Shown: positions 8,099-17,057, counted from the stretch's first letter. The stretch: 56,176 nt of DNA from Candidatus Latescibacterota bacterium (GCA_022824945.1 JAJDYX010000038.1:1-56176); one strand, 5' to 3'. Numbers and translations: made by a program. Notes: generated by a model from the sequence alone, not told the origin.

Positions 8099-10654
8099 AT
8101 GGCGGATGAAATCGAAGGACGACATCGACATTTTATACTTGAAGGCATCGAAGGTATCACAAAACCAGAGCCATATCGTTCTCCGCGGCAACGCGGAGGA
8201 AGTTCAAAAGTACCGGATTGGGACCGTGAGCCGCACGGCCGGGCGTTGCTACGCCAGATTTATGAACTTCAGTTGAAGGCAGATGCTGCCGGAAAAGCTC
8301 AGCTATACACGGGATTTGACGAAAGGATAGGGCTTCAGGTCGAGTTTGAGAGTTTTCCCGATGTCGCGTTGGCCTTTTGGAGCTTGAGTCGAGAGCGTTC
8401 AGGAATTGAACTGCTGAATGTACGTCATGTGGAAAACAGAACCCTGGCTACTGTCTTCGTTCCCGATGGCAAGCTGAAGATATATGAGAATCTGATCAAA
8501 GCATACCTCGATCAATCCAAGAATATAAAGACTGGGCCGAGGAACCACAAATTGCTGGATACGATTTCTGCGATCAGGGCAGCGAGCCTACAGGCGCTCT
8601 GGACAGACGCTAAAGAAGAATTTCCCGATGCTGGAGAGGAATCGTTTTGGTGGGAAGTATGGTTGCCTATTCGACGAGACCGACAGGCAGGCAAGTTGGC
8701 TTCTGAAAGCTTGGTCCGAGAGCATTTGGGAGTGGCCGATGTATTTCGCCAGCGAATCAAAGGTCAAGGAATGGAAGTAGCGGAAGGAGAACTAAATTTT
8801 CCCGAGCGCACTGTGCTTTTGGTCTATGCATCCGTCAATCAGATGCAGCACTCCATAGTCACGCGCAATAGTATTGCCGAATTGCGCCGCCCGAAAGAGA
8901 CAGCGGATTTTTTCGACTCTTTGCCTCCTGATGAGCAAGTTGAGTGGCTTGACGACCTACTGAATCAGACCCAATTTGCAGATGAGACCGATCAGGTACC
9001 TTATGTCTGTCTGCTCGATACGGGCGTCAATCGTGGTCATCGACTACTTGATCCTGCGCTCGCTACGGACGACCTCCATACCATTAAGCCAGATTGGGGT
9101 ACCGGCGATAATGTTAATGGTCATGGAACTCAGATGGCAGGGTTAGCTCTTGTAGGAAACATGACAGAACTTCTGGATGGTAAGAATCCCGTCGAAATCA
9201 ATCATCGCCTTGAATCGGTTAAGTTACTGCCTCCGGATGGCGCACCTCAAACAGATCCTCATCTCTATGGGTATTGGACGGCAGAAGCTGCTGCGCGACC
9301 CGAAATCACTGCCCCGGCCCGAAAAAGGGTCTTCGGAATGTCTATCACGGCCTGTGAGGATCGGGATCGGGGGCAACCATCATCTTGGTCAGCAGCAATC
9401 GATTCGCTGGCGGCAGGTGTCGATGAATATGGAGCTAATCCGCGGCTACTTGTGGTGGCTGCTGGGAATATCAAGGACAATAATGCATGGGCAGAATATC
9501 CTCAGAGCAACGACACGGATGGGATACATGATCCCGCTCAGGCCTGGAACGCGCTCACAGTCGGTGCCTATACCGATCTCGTGCAGATAACCGAGTCGGA
9601 TACGTGTGATTATGTACCGGTCGCTCCTGAGGGCGGCTTGAGTCCTTTTAGTACAACCTCACTAATATGGCAGGATCACTGGCCGCTAAAGCCAGACATC
9701 GTTCTTGAAGGGGGCAATGTTGGGAAGGACTCTCGAGGTAATGTATGGACATTGTCCAGTCTCAGCCTGTTGACAACTCATCACCAACCGGCAGATCGGT
9801 CTTTCACGACGACCGACGCTACCAGCGCGGCTACGGCACTTGCATCTCGGCTTGCAGCACAGGTGCTGGTTGTCTATCCCGAATTATGGTCGGAGACGGT
9901 CCGCGCCTTAATCGTTCATTCGGCGGAGTGGACGGATACTATGAAGCAACAGTTTCTACCCAATAATCCATCAGAGAGGGATTATCAGAATCTTCTGCGG
10001 CGGTGTGGCTTCGGCGTGCCGGATCTCGACCGCGCCCTCTGGAGCGTTGGGAACTCTTTGACTATGGTAGTTGAGGAGAGTCTGCGTCCCTTCAAGCGTG
10101 AACCGAATAGTGTACCGACCTTTCGTGAAATGAATCTCCACAATCTACCCTGGCCACGCGATGTTCTGGAGAGTTTAGGGAAAAAGCCGGTTGAGATGCG
10201 GGTCACGCTCTCTTATTTCATTGAGCCAAACCCATCGCGACGAGGCGACGGTTCGCGCTATCGGTATGAGTCTCACGGTCTCCGTTTCGACGTAAAACGT
10301 CCACTCGAATCAAGAGAGGAGTTTCGGAAACGGATAAACCTGGCGGCAAGAGATGAGGAAAAAGGGACCCGCTATAGCGGAAACGATCCGCACTGGCTGA
10401 TCGGACCTCAGAGGCGCCACAGAGGTTCGTTGCATAGCGACATTTGGCGAGGAACCGCAGTAGATCTTGCACACATGGAAAATATCGCTGTCTATCCTGC
10501 CACTGGTTGGTGGGAGACACGGCACTCGCAGGGAAAATACGATCAAGCAGCTCGATACGCCCTGGTCGTCAGTATTAAGGTGCCAGAGGTCAATGTGGAC
10601 CTATACACCGAGGTCGAGAACCGGATCGCAACACCGGTTAAAGTCGAGTTCTGA
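8099..10654 (+). CDS. ietS: Subtilase (S8 family serine protease) of the IetAS module
   Basis: An 851-residue protein with a complete subtilisin triad: Asp307 in LLDTGVN, His342 in NGHGTQMAG and Ser576 in DATSAATA; Asn457 in VAAGN is the oxyanion-hole residue. About 300 residues precede the catalytic domain, and 250 follow it, mostly beta. There is no signal peptide, so it acts in the cytoplasm, unlike secreted subtilisins. It starts at 8099 after AAAGGAG, 20 bases beyond ietA, and ends one base before the next gene. In the known module the protease is the toxic effector whose activation by infection is presumed to stop growth. The target protein is unknown. Confidence 0.85.
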   Translation: MADEIEGRHRHFILEGIEGITKPEPYRSPRQRGGSSKVPDWDREPHGRALLRQIYELQLKADAAGKAQLYTGFDERIGLQVEFESFPDVALAFWSLSRERSGIELLNVRHVENRTLATVFVPDGKLKIYENLIKAYLDQSKNIKTGPRNHKLLDTISAIRAASLQALWTDAKEEFPDAGEESFWWEVWLPIRRDRQAGKLASESLVREHLGVADVFRQRIKGQGMEVAEGELNFPERTVLLVYASVNQMQHSIVTRNSIAELRRPKETADFFDSLPPDEQVEWLDDLLNQTQFADETDQVPYVCLLDTGVNRGHRLLDPALATDDLHTIKPDWGTGDNVNGHGTQMAGLALVGNMTELLDGKNPVEINHRLESVKLLPPDGAPQTDPHLYGYWTAEAAARPEITAPARKRVFGMSITACEDRDRGQPSSWSAAIDSLAAGVDEYGANPRLLVVAAGNIKDNNAWAEYPQSNDTDGIHDPAQAWNALTVGAYTDLVQITESDTCDYVPVAPEGGLSPFSTTSLIWQDHWPLKPDIVLEGGNVGKDSRGNVWTLSSLSLLTTHHQPADRSFTTTDATSAATALASRLAAQVLVVYPELWSETVRALIVHSAEWTDTMKQQFLPNNPSERDYQNLLRRCGFGVPDLDRALWSVGNSLTMVVEESLRPFKREPNSVPTFREMNLHNLPWPRDVLESLGKKPVEMRVTLSYFIEPNPSRRGDGSRYRYESHGLRFDVKRPLESREEFRKRINLAARDEEKGTRYSGNDPHWLIGPQRRHRGSLHSDIWRGTAVDLAHMENIAVYPATGWWETRHSQGKYDQAARYALVVSIKVPEVNVDLYTEVENRIATPVKVEF

Positions 10655-10655
10655 G

Positions 10656-12725
10656 ATGAATTTCCGCATCGCCGACACTTTCACCGACAGCCTCGCCAGG
10701 CTGACCGGTAATGAGCAGAAGGCTGTGAAAACCACAGCCTTTGATTTGCAATTAAATCCAGCTCAGCCGGGGTTGCAATTCCATAAGTTGGATAGAACCA
10801 GAGATCCGAATTTCTGGTCTGTGCGCGTCAGCCGCGATGTCCGAATAATTGTGCATCGGACCCAGAATAGTCTGTTGCTGTGCTATGTAGATCACCACGA
10901 CAATGCCTACCAATGGGCTGAGCGACGCAAGCTGGAAACCCACCCCAGGACGGGCGCAGCACAATTGGTTGAGGTGCGCGAGATTGTTCAAGAAATCTCC
11001 GTGCCCAAATATGTGGCTACTCAGCCAAAAACACCGCCGAAGCTACCTCTGCTTACTGATGTCCCAGAGAGCGATCTGCTGGGCTATGGTGTTCCCCCTG
11101 AGTGGCTGGATGATGTACGCAATGCTGATGAAGATGGCTTGCTCGAATTGGCTGGGCATTTGCCGGGGGAGGCGGGGGAGGCACTGCTCGAACTGGCTGT
11201 TGGTGGAACGCCACAGATAGTACAGCCTGTTACCGTTACTGATCCCTTTGATCATCCCGATGCACAGCGCCGCTTCCGGTTGATGACAAATGTGGAAGAA
11301 TTGGAGCGCGCGCTCGACTATCCCTGGGAGAAGTGGGCGGTCTTTCTTCATCCGGCGCAGCGGGAAGTTGTTGAGAAGGACTACAACGGCCCGTTTCGCG
11401 TGTCCGGTACAGCGGGTACGGGAAAAACTGTTGTGGCTATTCACCGCGCCGCGTTTCTCGTGCGTAATAACCCGGATGCGATGGTGCTGCTCACCACATT
11501 TTCCGATACTCTGGCTAATGCTTTACATACCAAACTCAGGCGGTTAATTCAAAATGAACCCCGGCTTGCAGAGCGCGTGGAGGTCAGTGCTATTGATGCG
11601 GTTGGTGAGCGGCTTTATCGGGCGCAGTTTGGTGCGCCAAAAATTGCAACTCAGGAGATTGTTCAGGAGTTTCTGGCAAAAGCGGCTGGCGAGGTGGAGG
11701 CGCATCAATTCAGCCTCCGTTTCTTGCTAAGTGAATGGGAGAATGTCGTTGATGCATGGCAGTTGGATAGCTGGGAATCCTATCGCGATATCAGGCGGCT
11801 TGGGCGCAAGACGCGCCTGCCCGTGGCGCAGCGTTCGGTGCTGTGGTCTATTTTTGAGAAGGTAAAGGCCCAACTTCAAGACCAGGGACTGGTGACCCGG
11901 GCTGGCATGTTTGGCTTGCTTGCTGAGAAACTCAAAGATCGCCGACATCCGCCGTTTGACTTCGCTATTGTAGATGAGGCACAGGATATCAGCGTTGCCC
12001 AACTGCGTTTTCTCGCTGCACTGGGTGACCAACGGCCCAATAGCCTCTTTTTTGCGGGTGATCTGGGACAGCGGATTTTCCAAACGCCGTTTTCATGGAA
12101 GTCGCTGGGCGTCGATATTCGCGGAAGATCCCGGACGCTCAAGATTAACTATCGGACATCTCATCAAATCCGGGTGCAAGCAGATCGTTTGCTGGGTCCC
12201 GAAGTCGCCGATGTGGATGGCAATGTTGAGGATCGCAGGGGAACGGTCTCGGCATTTAATGGCGAGCCTCCGGCAATATGCTTCTTTGAGACCGAGGATG
12301 AGGAAAGCAAGGCTGTTGGGGCGTGGTTGCAGGAGTGCAGAGACAAAGGCGTGGATGATCGTGAGATGGGGATATTTGTGCGGTCGGCAGGGGAACTAAA
12401 CCGAGCGCGCGAGGCGGTGCGCGATGTTGGGTTCTCGTTTCAGATTTTGGACGATAACGAAGGGAAGGGCAAGGACTGCGTTTCGATAAGTACGATGCAT
12501 CTGGCGAAGGGATTGGAGTTTCGCGCTGTCGCAGTGATGGCGTGTGACGATGAGGTTATTCCGCTACAGGATCGGATTGAGACAGTCGCGGATAGTGCGG
12601 ATCTCGAAGAGGTGTACGATACAGAGAGACATTTGCTCTATGTCGCATGCACACGAGCCCGGGACCATTTGTTAATTACGGGGGTTACACCTGCGTCGGA
12701 GTTTCTGGATGATCTGCAAATGTAA
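10656..12725 (+). CDS. SF1 (UvrD-like) helicase with RelE-like N-terminal domain
   Basis: A 689-residue protein. The first 90 residues (FRIADTFTDSLARL, then FWSVRVSRDVRIIVH and LLLCYVDHHDNAYQWAERRK) have the fold pattern of RelE/ParE-type toxins. Residues about 220-689 are an SF1A helicase: Walker A GTAGTGKT at 251, DEAQD at 440-444, the NYRTSHQIR motif, STMHLAKGLEFRAV and LLYVACTRARDHL. A longer upstream frame exists, but the ATG at 10656 lies one base after the ietS stop and begins the conserved region, so translation is probably coupled. The combination suggests a nucleic-acid sensor or effector working with IetAS. Whether the RelE-like part still cleaves RNA is unknown. Confidence 0.8.
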   Translation: MNFRIADTFTDSLARLTGNEQKAVKTTAFDLQLNPAQPGLQFHKLDRTRDPNFWSVRVSRDVRIIVHRTQNSLLLCYVDHHDNAYQWAERRKLETHPRTGAAQLVEVREIVQEISVPKYVATQPKTPPKLPLLTDVPESDLLGYGVPPEWLDDVRNADEDGLLELAGHLPGEAGEALLELAVGGTPQIVQPVTVTDPFDHPDAQRRFRLMTNVEELERALDYPWEKWAVFLHPAQREVVEKDYNGPFRVSGTAGTGKTVVAIHRAAFLVRNNPDAMVLLTTFSDTLANALHTKLRRLIQNEPRLAERVEVSAIDAVGERLYRAQFGAPKIATQEIVQEFLAKAAGEVEAHQFSLRFLLSEWENVVDAWQLDSWESYRDIRRLGRKTRLPVAQRSVLWSIFEKVKAQLQDQGLVTRAGMFGLLAEKLKDRRHPPFDFAIVDEAQDISVAQLRFLAALGDQRPNSLFFAGDLGQRIFQTPFSWKSLGVDIRGRSRTLKINYRTSHQIRVQADRLLGPEVADVDGNVEDRRGTVSAFNGEPPAICFFETEDEESKAVGAWLQECRDKGVDDREMGIFVRSAGELNRAREAVRDVGFSFQILDDNEGKGKDCVSISTMHLAKGLEFRAVAVMACDDEVIPLQDRIETVADSADLEEVYDTERHLLYVACTRARDHLLITGVTPASEFLDDLQM

Positions 12726-12747
12726 TGGTGGAAGTGGTATGGCGAAC

Positions 12748-12780
12748 TATCCATAAGCCATTTAGGGTGTTTTCTGAATT
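12748..12780 (-). repeat. Remnant resembling the 3' end of the phyH gene at 16221
   Basis: Bases 12748-12780 read TATCCATAAGCCATTTA and so on, and align with 16222-16255, the last codons of the phyH gene (HPEMAYG-stop on the minus strand), at roughly 28 of 33 positions with one gap. Both copies have the same orientation and flank the STAND-like cassette. The match is short, so chance similarity cannot be excluded. Nearby, AATGGTGGA at 12723 and TCCACCATT at 12787 form a spaced inverted repeat between the convergent gene ends, possibly a weak terminator. Confidence 0.45.
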
Positions 12781-12783
12781 ATT

Positions 12784-15498
12784 TCAATCCACCATTGCTT
12801 CCTCGATATCCTTGCAGATATCCGATGCGACCTCAAGGACTTCCACAGGTGCGCGAACATCTTCACCGGTACGCTGTCGCAGAGCAACGATAAGGGGGGC
12901 TAATGCGTCCGCTTTCTCCTTGTCGCTGGACAGAATCTCTAAAAGCTCGCGCTCCGAGGTACCATCTGCGACCAAATCGGGCACAATCCATTGTATATCG
13001 CGCATGGCTGCTTCGTCGTTGGGTGGGAACGCAACATACGCCGACCTGAACGCGTCCATGGCATCTCGCCGTTTTTTTAGGGCCATCAGTGCCTGAGACC
13101 GCATAAGCATTGCTCGCCATTCAAAAAAAATTCTTTCGGATTTGGGCAAGATGTCGAGTTTTCGTTCGAGCTCTTCACTTAAGAGAAGAGTTTCTTCCGC
13201 ACGGCCCATCTCGATTTGTGCAATACCCTTGAAGGACAATGCCCCAGCGACCGGAATCTGGATTTCTGGAACGTCGCTATTGCCAAAACGCTTGATGATT
13301 TCATCGTAGAACGATATCGCTACCGTCAACTCGTCGAGTCGCGCTTGCATATTTCCCTTTAGAAACAACGTCAAGGCGACTTGCTTTTGCAGGTCGGGTA
13401 TATCGCTGTCACCAAAGCGTGCAATCACCTCATCATAAGACGCTACTGCCGACACAAACTCACCGAGTTTTACTTGCGTAGCTCCCTTGCCAGAAAATGC
13501 CCAAGCGACTCGCTCTTGCAAATCGGGTATATCGCTGTCACCAAAGCGGGTAATCACCTCATCATAACTCGCTGACGCCAAACCCAACTCATCGAGTTCT
13601 ACTTGTACATCTCCCTTTTTGGATAATGCCCAGGCGACTCGCTCTTGGAGATCGGGTACATCGCTGTCACCAAAGCGCGTGATCACTTCATCATAAGACG
13701 CTACCGCCGATGCCAATTCACCGAGTTTTACTTGCGTATCTCCTTTTTCAGAAAATGCCCAAGCGACTGGTTTTTGCAGATTGGGTACATCGCTGTCACC
13801 AAAGCGCGTGATCACTTCATCATAAGACGCTACCGCCGCCGCTAAATCGCCGAGTATTACTTGGAAATCTCCCTTGTAGTTCAATACCCAAGCAACTGAA
13901 ATCTGGATAGCAGGTGCATCGCTGTCACCAAAGCGCGTGATCACTTCATCACAAGTGGCATTCGCCGACGTAAACTCGCCGAGCCCCTCATACGCCAACG
14001 CCTTGCTAAGCAATCCCCTAATGATCAATGGCTCTGACACGCGAGATCCATTTGCGATCCAAGCGGCAAAAGCTTGGTCCACGGTCTCGATAACCTTCTC
14101 GAATGCCTCCTCATCTAACGCTGTAATAATCTCTTCGAACAGTCGTTCAACGCTCTCATTGTCGATTGAAGTAGCGAGATTTGATGCCTCAATGCTTGAT
14201 AGCACTGTGTTAGAGAACGCATTACCGACTTGCGGATGTTCGGCGATTGCCCGTTTAAGACCCTCGCGAATGACCTGCGATTCTGTTGCTTCCGCAATCA
14301 ACTTGCTAAATATCTCTGCCAGTTCCGCTTTGCTATAGAACACGGCCATAAAGTGGATGAGATTTTCTACAACGGCCGCCTCATTGCGTTCGCGCCTCAG
14401 CTTGTAATAGATGCTATAAAGACGTTCTGCGGCGATGTATCGCCGATTTCTGCCAGTCCCCTCCACGATGACCGCACCCCGGTTGACGAGGCGACCGAGC
14501 ATAGTCGATACAGTTCGAACATCCTTGCGTGCGCGTGCCGCGATCTCGCCCGCGCTCGACGGTTGCCAAAGGTCAATTAACGCGAGGTACACGCGCCGTT
14601 CAACACTGGCCAGGACCTCCAGATGACTGCGGAAATACTCGGTATGATCGTCAATCAGTGTCACCAGTTCTTCCATCAGCTGGCGCAATGATCGGTACTG
14701 CGCGAACTGGGCAACGATGACCAGAAGGCGGGGGCTACCACCGGTCAGAATTTCGAGTGGCCTGATTTCGCGAGCACTCACCTCATCACCGCTGAGGACC
14801 GGCCACAGTTGACGACATTCTTCAGTCGTCAACGGCTCCAGATTGATGATTCGGAACTGCTCAAAAAATGGCTCTGTCGCATCGTCCAGACCCTTGAAGC
14901 GACTCGTGGCGGTGGCGAGCAGCATGATCTGGGGTTCCGATTGCAATGCACCGCGCAGTTGCCAGCCGAAATCGGCGTCCACGTTTTTGCAGAGTGCCTG
15001 TAAATTTTCGACCATGAGGACGAGTTTTTTGCCCAATCGGTCCGCAGCGTCCAAGACAGTGGCACGGGCGCGATCCGCGAGTTCCCTCTCTCGCCAGCGA
15101 TCAGTCAGGTCGGCGTGCGCCTCTTTCAACTCCCGTGCGAGCGTGGCATCATGCCTAACACTCTCCCGCGCAAGATGGAACAAGGTTTCGAGCCAGAAAT
15201 CTGTGATATCGAGTATCTCGTGACTCTCTTCCATAAACCGAACTGGTAAAAGACACTCGGAGAGTTCGTTATTGGTGTTCAACTCCGCCGTGACGCGGGC
15301 GAGTAACATGGTCTTTCCCCGACCGCGAGGCGCGACCACCAGAACATGCTGGCAAGATGGTGAATCGATATTGCCGCGCAGGGTCTCGAGCACAATATCG
15401 AGTTCGCATTTTCTGACCACAAACTGATCAATTACTTCCTTGTCGGATAGGAACGTCCCCGGATTGAACTTGCGAATTCGTTGATCGGACTTGTTCAT
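12784..15498 (-). CDS. STAND-like NTPase with six TPR-type repeats
   Basis: A 904-residue protein. Walker A is APRGRGKT at residues 56-63, and LVLMVENLQAL is the Walker B/sensor strand; a winged-helix segment (AGEIAARARKDVRTVSTMLGR) follows at about 320-350. The C-terminal half contains six copies of a 43-residue unit beginning DEVITRFGDSD, of the tetratricopeptide type. P-loop plus winged helix plus repeats is the layout of STAND regulators, which sense a trigger through the repeats. No separate effector domain is visible, so an upstream or trans partner may supply it. It overlaps the end of the preceding small frame by the ATGA-type junction. Defence function is inferred from context. Confidence 0.75.
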   Translation of the reverse strand: MNKSDQRIRKFNPGTFLSDKEVIDQFVVRKCELDIVLETLRGNIDSPSCQHVLVVAPRGRGKTMLLARVTAELNTNNELSECLLPVRFMEESHEILDITDFWLETLFHLARESVRHDATLARELKEAHADLTDRWRERELADRARATVLDAADRLGKKLVLMVENLQALCKNVDADFGWQLRGALQSEPQIMLLATATSRFKGLDDATEPFFEQFRIINLEPLTTEECRQLWPVLSGDEVSAREIRPLEILTGGSPRLLVIVAQFAQYRSLRQLMEELVTLIDDHTEYFRSHLEVLASVERRVYLALIDLWQPSSAGEIAARARKDVRTVSTMLGRLVNRGAVIVEGTGRNRRYIAAERLYSIYYKLRRERNEAAVVENLIHFMAVFYSKAELAEIFSKLIAEATESQVIREGLKRAIAEHPQVGNAFSNTVLSSIEASNLATSIDNESVERLFEEIITALDEEAFEKVIETVDQAFAAWIANGSRVSEPLIIRGLLSKALAYEGLGEFTSANATCDEVITRFGDSDAPAIQISVAWVLNYKGDFQVILGDLAAAVASYDEVITRFGDSDVPNLQKPVAWAFSEKGDTQVKLGELASAVASYDEVITRFGDSDVPDLQERVAWALSKKGDVQVELDELGLASASYDEVITRFGDSDIPDLQERVAWAFSGKGATQVKLGEFVSAVASYDEVIARFGDSDIPDLQKQVALTLFLKGNMQARLDELTVAISFYDEIIKRFGNSDVPEIQIPVAGALSFKGIAQIEMGRAEETLLLSEELERKLDILPKSERIFFEWRAMLMRSQALMALKKRRDAMDAFRSAYVAFPPNDEAAMRDIQWIVPDLVADGTSERELLEILSSDKEKADALAPLIVALRQRTGEDVRAPVEVLEVASDICKDIEEAMVD
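13260..13995 (-). repeat. In-gene tandem repeat, 129-bp period
   Basis: The motif CCAAAGCG and its surroundings recur at 13283 (as CCAAAACG), 13412, 13541, 13670, 13799 and 13928, exactly 129 bases apart. Each unit encodes 43 residues of the TPR-type array of the STAND-like gene. The high nucleotide similarity between central units points to recent unequal exchange or gene conversion inside the coding sequence. It is not a CRISPR array because the whole unit is conserved and translated. Confidence 0.9.
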
Positions 15499-15851
15499 GG
15501 CGTGTCTCCCGGTAATTTATCGCCAGAACGGCGGTTTTCGAGGGGTATGTGATGATCGCGAAAACGCGCTGACCACCAGTCCTTCAGCAGGCGCGACGGG
15601 AAGCGATAGCCATCGGTACTGGTTTCGAGATAGCCGTCATGCACCAAAATTTCGAGTGTATCTGCGATGCGCCCCTGTGCATCGTCAACCACCTTGGCGT
15701 ATAGCCCTTCAAGGCAACGCCGGGCATCTGGTGTGAATACCTCCTGAGTGGCTGCCTCGGCGAGGATCTCCATGGCGATGGTGTGGCTCTCATCTTCCAG
15801 TGCCTCAATAATTACTTCTTTTTTGAGATTAGACAGGATTGTTGACAACAA
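15495..15851 (-). pseudogene. C-terminal stub of an ATPase-like protein
   Basis: A 118-residue frame with only a TTG start candidate; the frame is open back to a stop at 15900 without a better start or a clear ribosome site. The end, LVHDGYLETSTDGYRF followed by PSRLLKDWWSARF, is a winged-helix-like tail that I associate with the C-terminus of AAA/STAND ATPases, where it follows the P-loop domain. No P-loop is present here. The gene runs into the STAND-like NTPase with an overlapping stop and start. It could be a genuine small partner protein, but the missing N-terminal part and start make a truncated gene more likely. Confidence 0.5.
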
Positions 15852-15859
15852 ATTTGTTG
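15846..15859. promoter_or_regulatory. Perfect 14-bp palindrome at the 5' end of the stub gene
   Basis: CAACAAATTTGTTG is a perfect palindrome covering the TTG start candidate of the 118-residue frame; it is preceded by an overlapping TTGTTGACAACAA repeat. It may be an operator for the minus-strand cassette, but no regulator is known. Confidence 0.35.
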
Positions 15860-16220
15860 AAAACGGAGGAGCGATACAAATATTACGTGATGTGTGACTT
15901 TAAAAACGCCATGTGTGCCTTCAAAGTCGCCACAGCGTCATACCGATAAACAGATATAAGAAAAGTCAAAACCACTGGATTGCGGCTAACATCCTGCCGC
16001 AATGACGGCTCTAAAACCCTTGTTTAGCTGAACACCATAATAAAGTCACACATGACGTTTTAAATGTAAATATGCTACTACACCATTGTCATGCTGAGGA
16101 AGCCGATAGGCTGACGAAGCATCTGTTACCCATGCATACCGTTGAAGTAGTAGATGAAACGGATTTAAGGATGACGCGGATGGTAGGCGTGGGGTGGATA
16201 GGTGAGTGAGCGAATTGAGG
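15860..16220. other. Non-coding stretch with two REP-like hairpins
   Basis: No coding frame is supported here. Two hairpins stand out. At 15979-16003, ATTGCGG and CCGCAAT pair around an 11-base loop, in the context CCGCAATGACGG. At 16091-16122, ATGCT and AGCAT enclose AGCC and GGCT in the context GTCATGCTGAGG. Both resemble the GTCATTGCGAGG-type dispersed palindromic repeats found between genes in many bacteria; this family assignment is from memory. Confidence 0.5.
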
Positions 16221-17042
16221 CTACCCATAAGCCATTTCGGGATGTTTTCCGAGAACGCGCAGGAGGCGTTCGTCGGCACCTTCGAGGACGTAGTCGGGCA
16301 TGTGGTAGTTGAGGTAGGGCCAGAATCGCTGGGCGACGAAACGCTGCCCATAGACCTGGTGGAAGAGATAGCGGAGGCGGTCGGAGGTGTTGGGGGCACC
16401 GCGGTGCCAGGTCTGGCTGCTGAGGAGGTAGAGGTCACCCGCTTTCATGTGCAGGGACTTAGGACCTTGGCCATCGAAGGTTGGATTTTCTGGATCGTTG
16501 GGTTGCCTGCCCGCATAGTGGCTGCCGGGCACGAATTGGCTGGGCCCATACTGGTCTTCGTCCTGGTCTGTCAGGGCGATCTGGAACGACATGCGGAAAA
16601 CGGGCATTCGAAGACGCCTGTCATGGCTGCTGATATTGTCGTCCGTAATTGGAAATTCCAGGCTGTCATCGACGTGAAAGCGGTTAATGCCCAGATCTTT
16701 GCGGTTCAAGATGCATCCCTGCGCCATGCAGTGGCACTGGGCACCGAGAACTGTTTCGGCGATAGATATGATAGGCTCGCGCACGAGCAGGTCGCGGAAC
16801 ATTCGGTCGCATTCGAATAGCCGATGCACGACGATGGGTTCTTTGCCGTCGTGCTGCGGCTTTATTTTTACGTTTCTCATCTCGGCGAAATAGGGTTCTG
16901 CGAAGATCTGATCGACGCGTCTGCATATTTGCTCGCATTCTTCTCGAGATAAGACGTTTCGGATGATGGTCGCGCCGTTTTTGTAAAAATCCTCGAGAAT
17001 CGGCGATAATTCTTCTTTTGTAAAGGGCTCGTGAAGTGACAT
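16221..17042 (-). CDS. Phytanoyl-CoA dioxygenase family protein (HxD type)
   Basis: A 273-residue Fe(II)/2-oxoglutarate oxygenase of the PhyH fold. The iron triad is complete: His123 and Asp125 in RFHVDDS and His213 in TWHRGAPN, with Arg222 or Arg224 for 2-oxoglutarate binding. VPGSH near residue 171 is the usual family motif. It should hydroxylate a small organic substrate, not necessarily phytanoyl-CoA. It is the last gene of a minus-strand operon, 15 bases after the sulfatase, with an AGAGGAA ribosome site. Of the five PhyH proteins in the window, this and the one at 46400 are the only ones with the standard HxD pair. Confidence 0.85.
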   Translation of the reverse strand: MSLHEPFTKEELSPILEDFYKNGATIIRNVLSREECEQICRRVDQIFAEPYFAEMRNVKIKPQHDGKEPIVVHRLFECDRMFRDLLVREPIISIAETVLGAQCHCMAQGCILNRKDLGINRFHVDDSLEFPITDDNISSHDRRLRMPVFRMSFQIALTDQDEDQYGPSQFVPGSHYAGRQPNDPENPTFDGQGPKSLHMKAGDLYLLSSQTWHRGAPNTSDRLRYLFHQVYGQRFVAQRFWPYLNYHMPDYVLEGADERLLRVLGKHPEMAYG

Positions 17043-17057
17043 GGGATATTCCTCTAC

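Noticed and set aside
9265..9480. Minus-strand frames within the subtilase gene
   Set aside because: They overlap the catalytic domain and have no independent evidence of coding.
13260..13995. Regular 129-base repeats that could suggest a CRISPR array
   Set aside because: The whole unit is conserved and lies inside a coding frame as 43-residue TPR-type repeats; there are no variable spacers.
16206..16820. Plus-strand frame of 204 codons
   Set aside because: It is the shadow of the PhyH gene on the minus strand, whose iron-binding motifs are intact.
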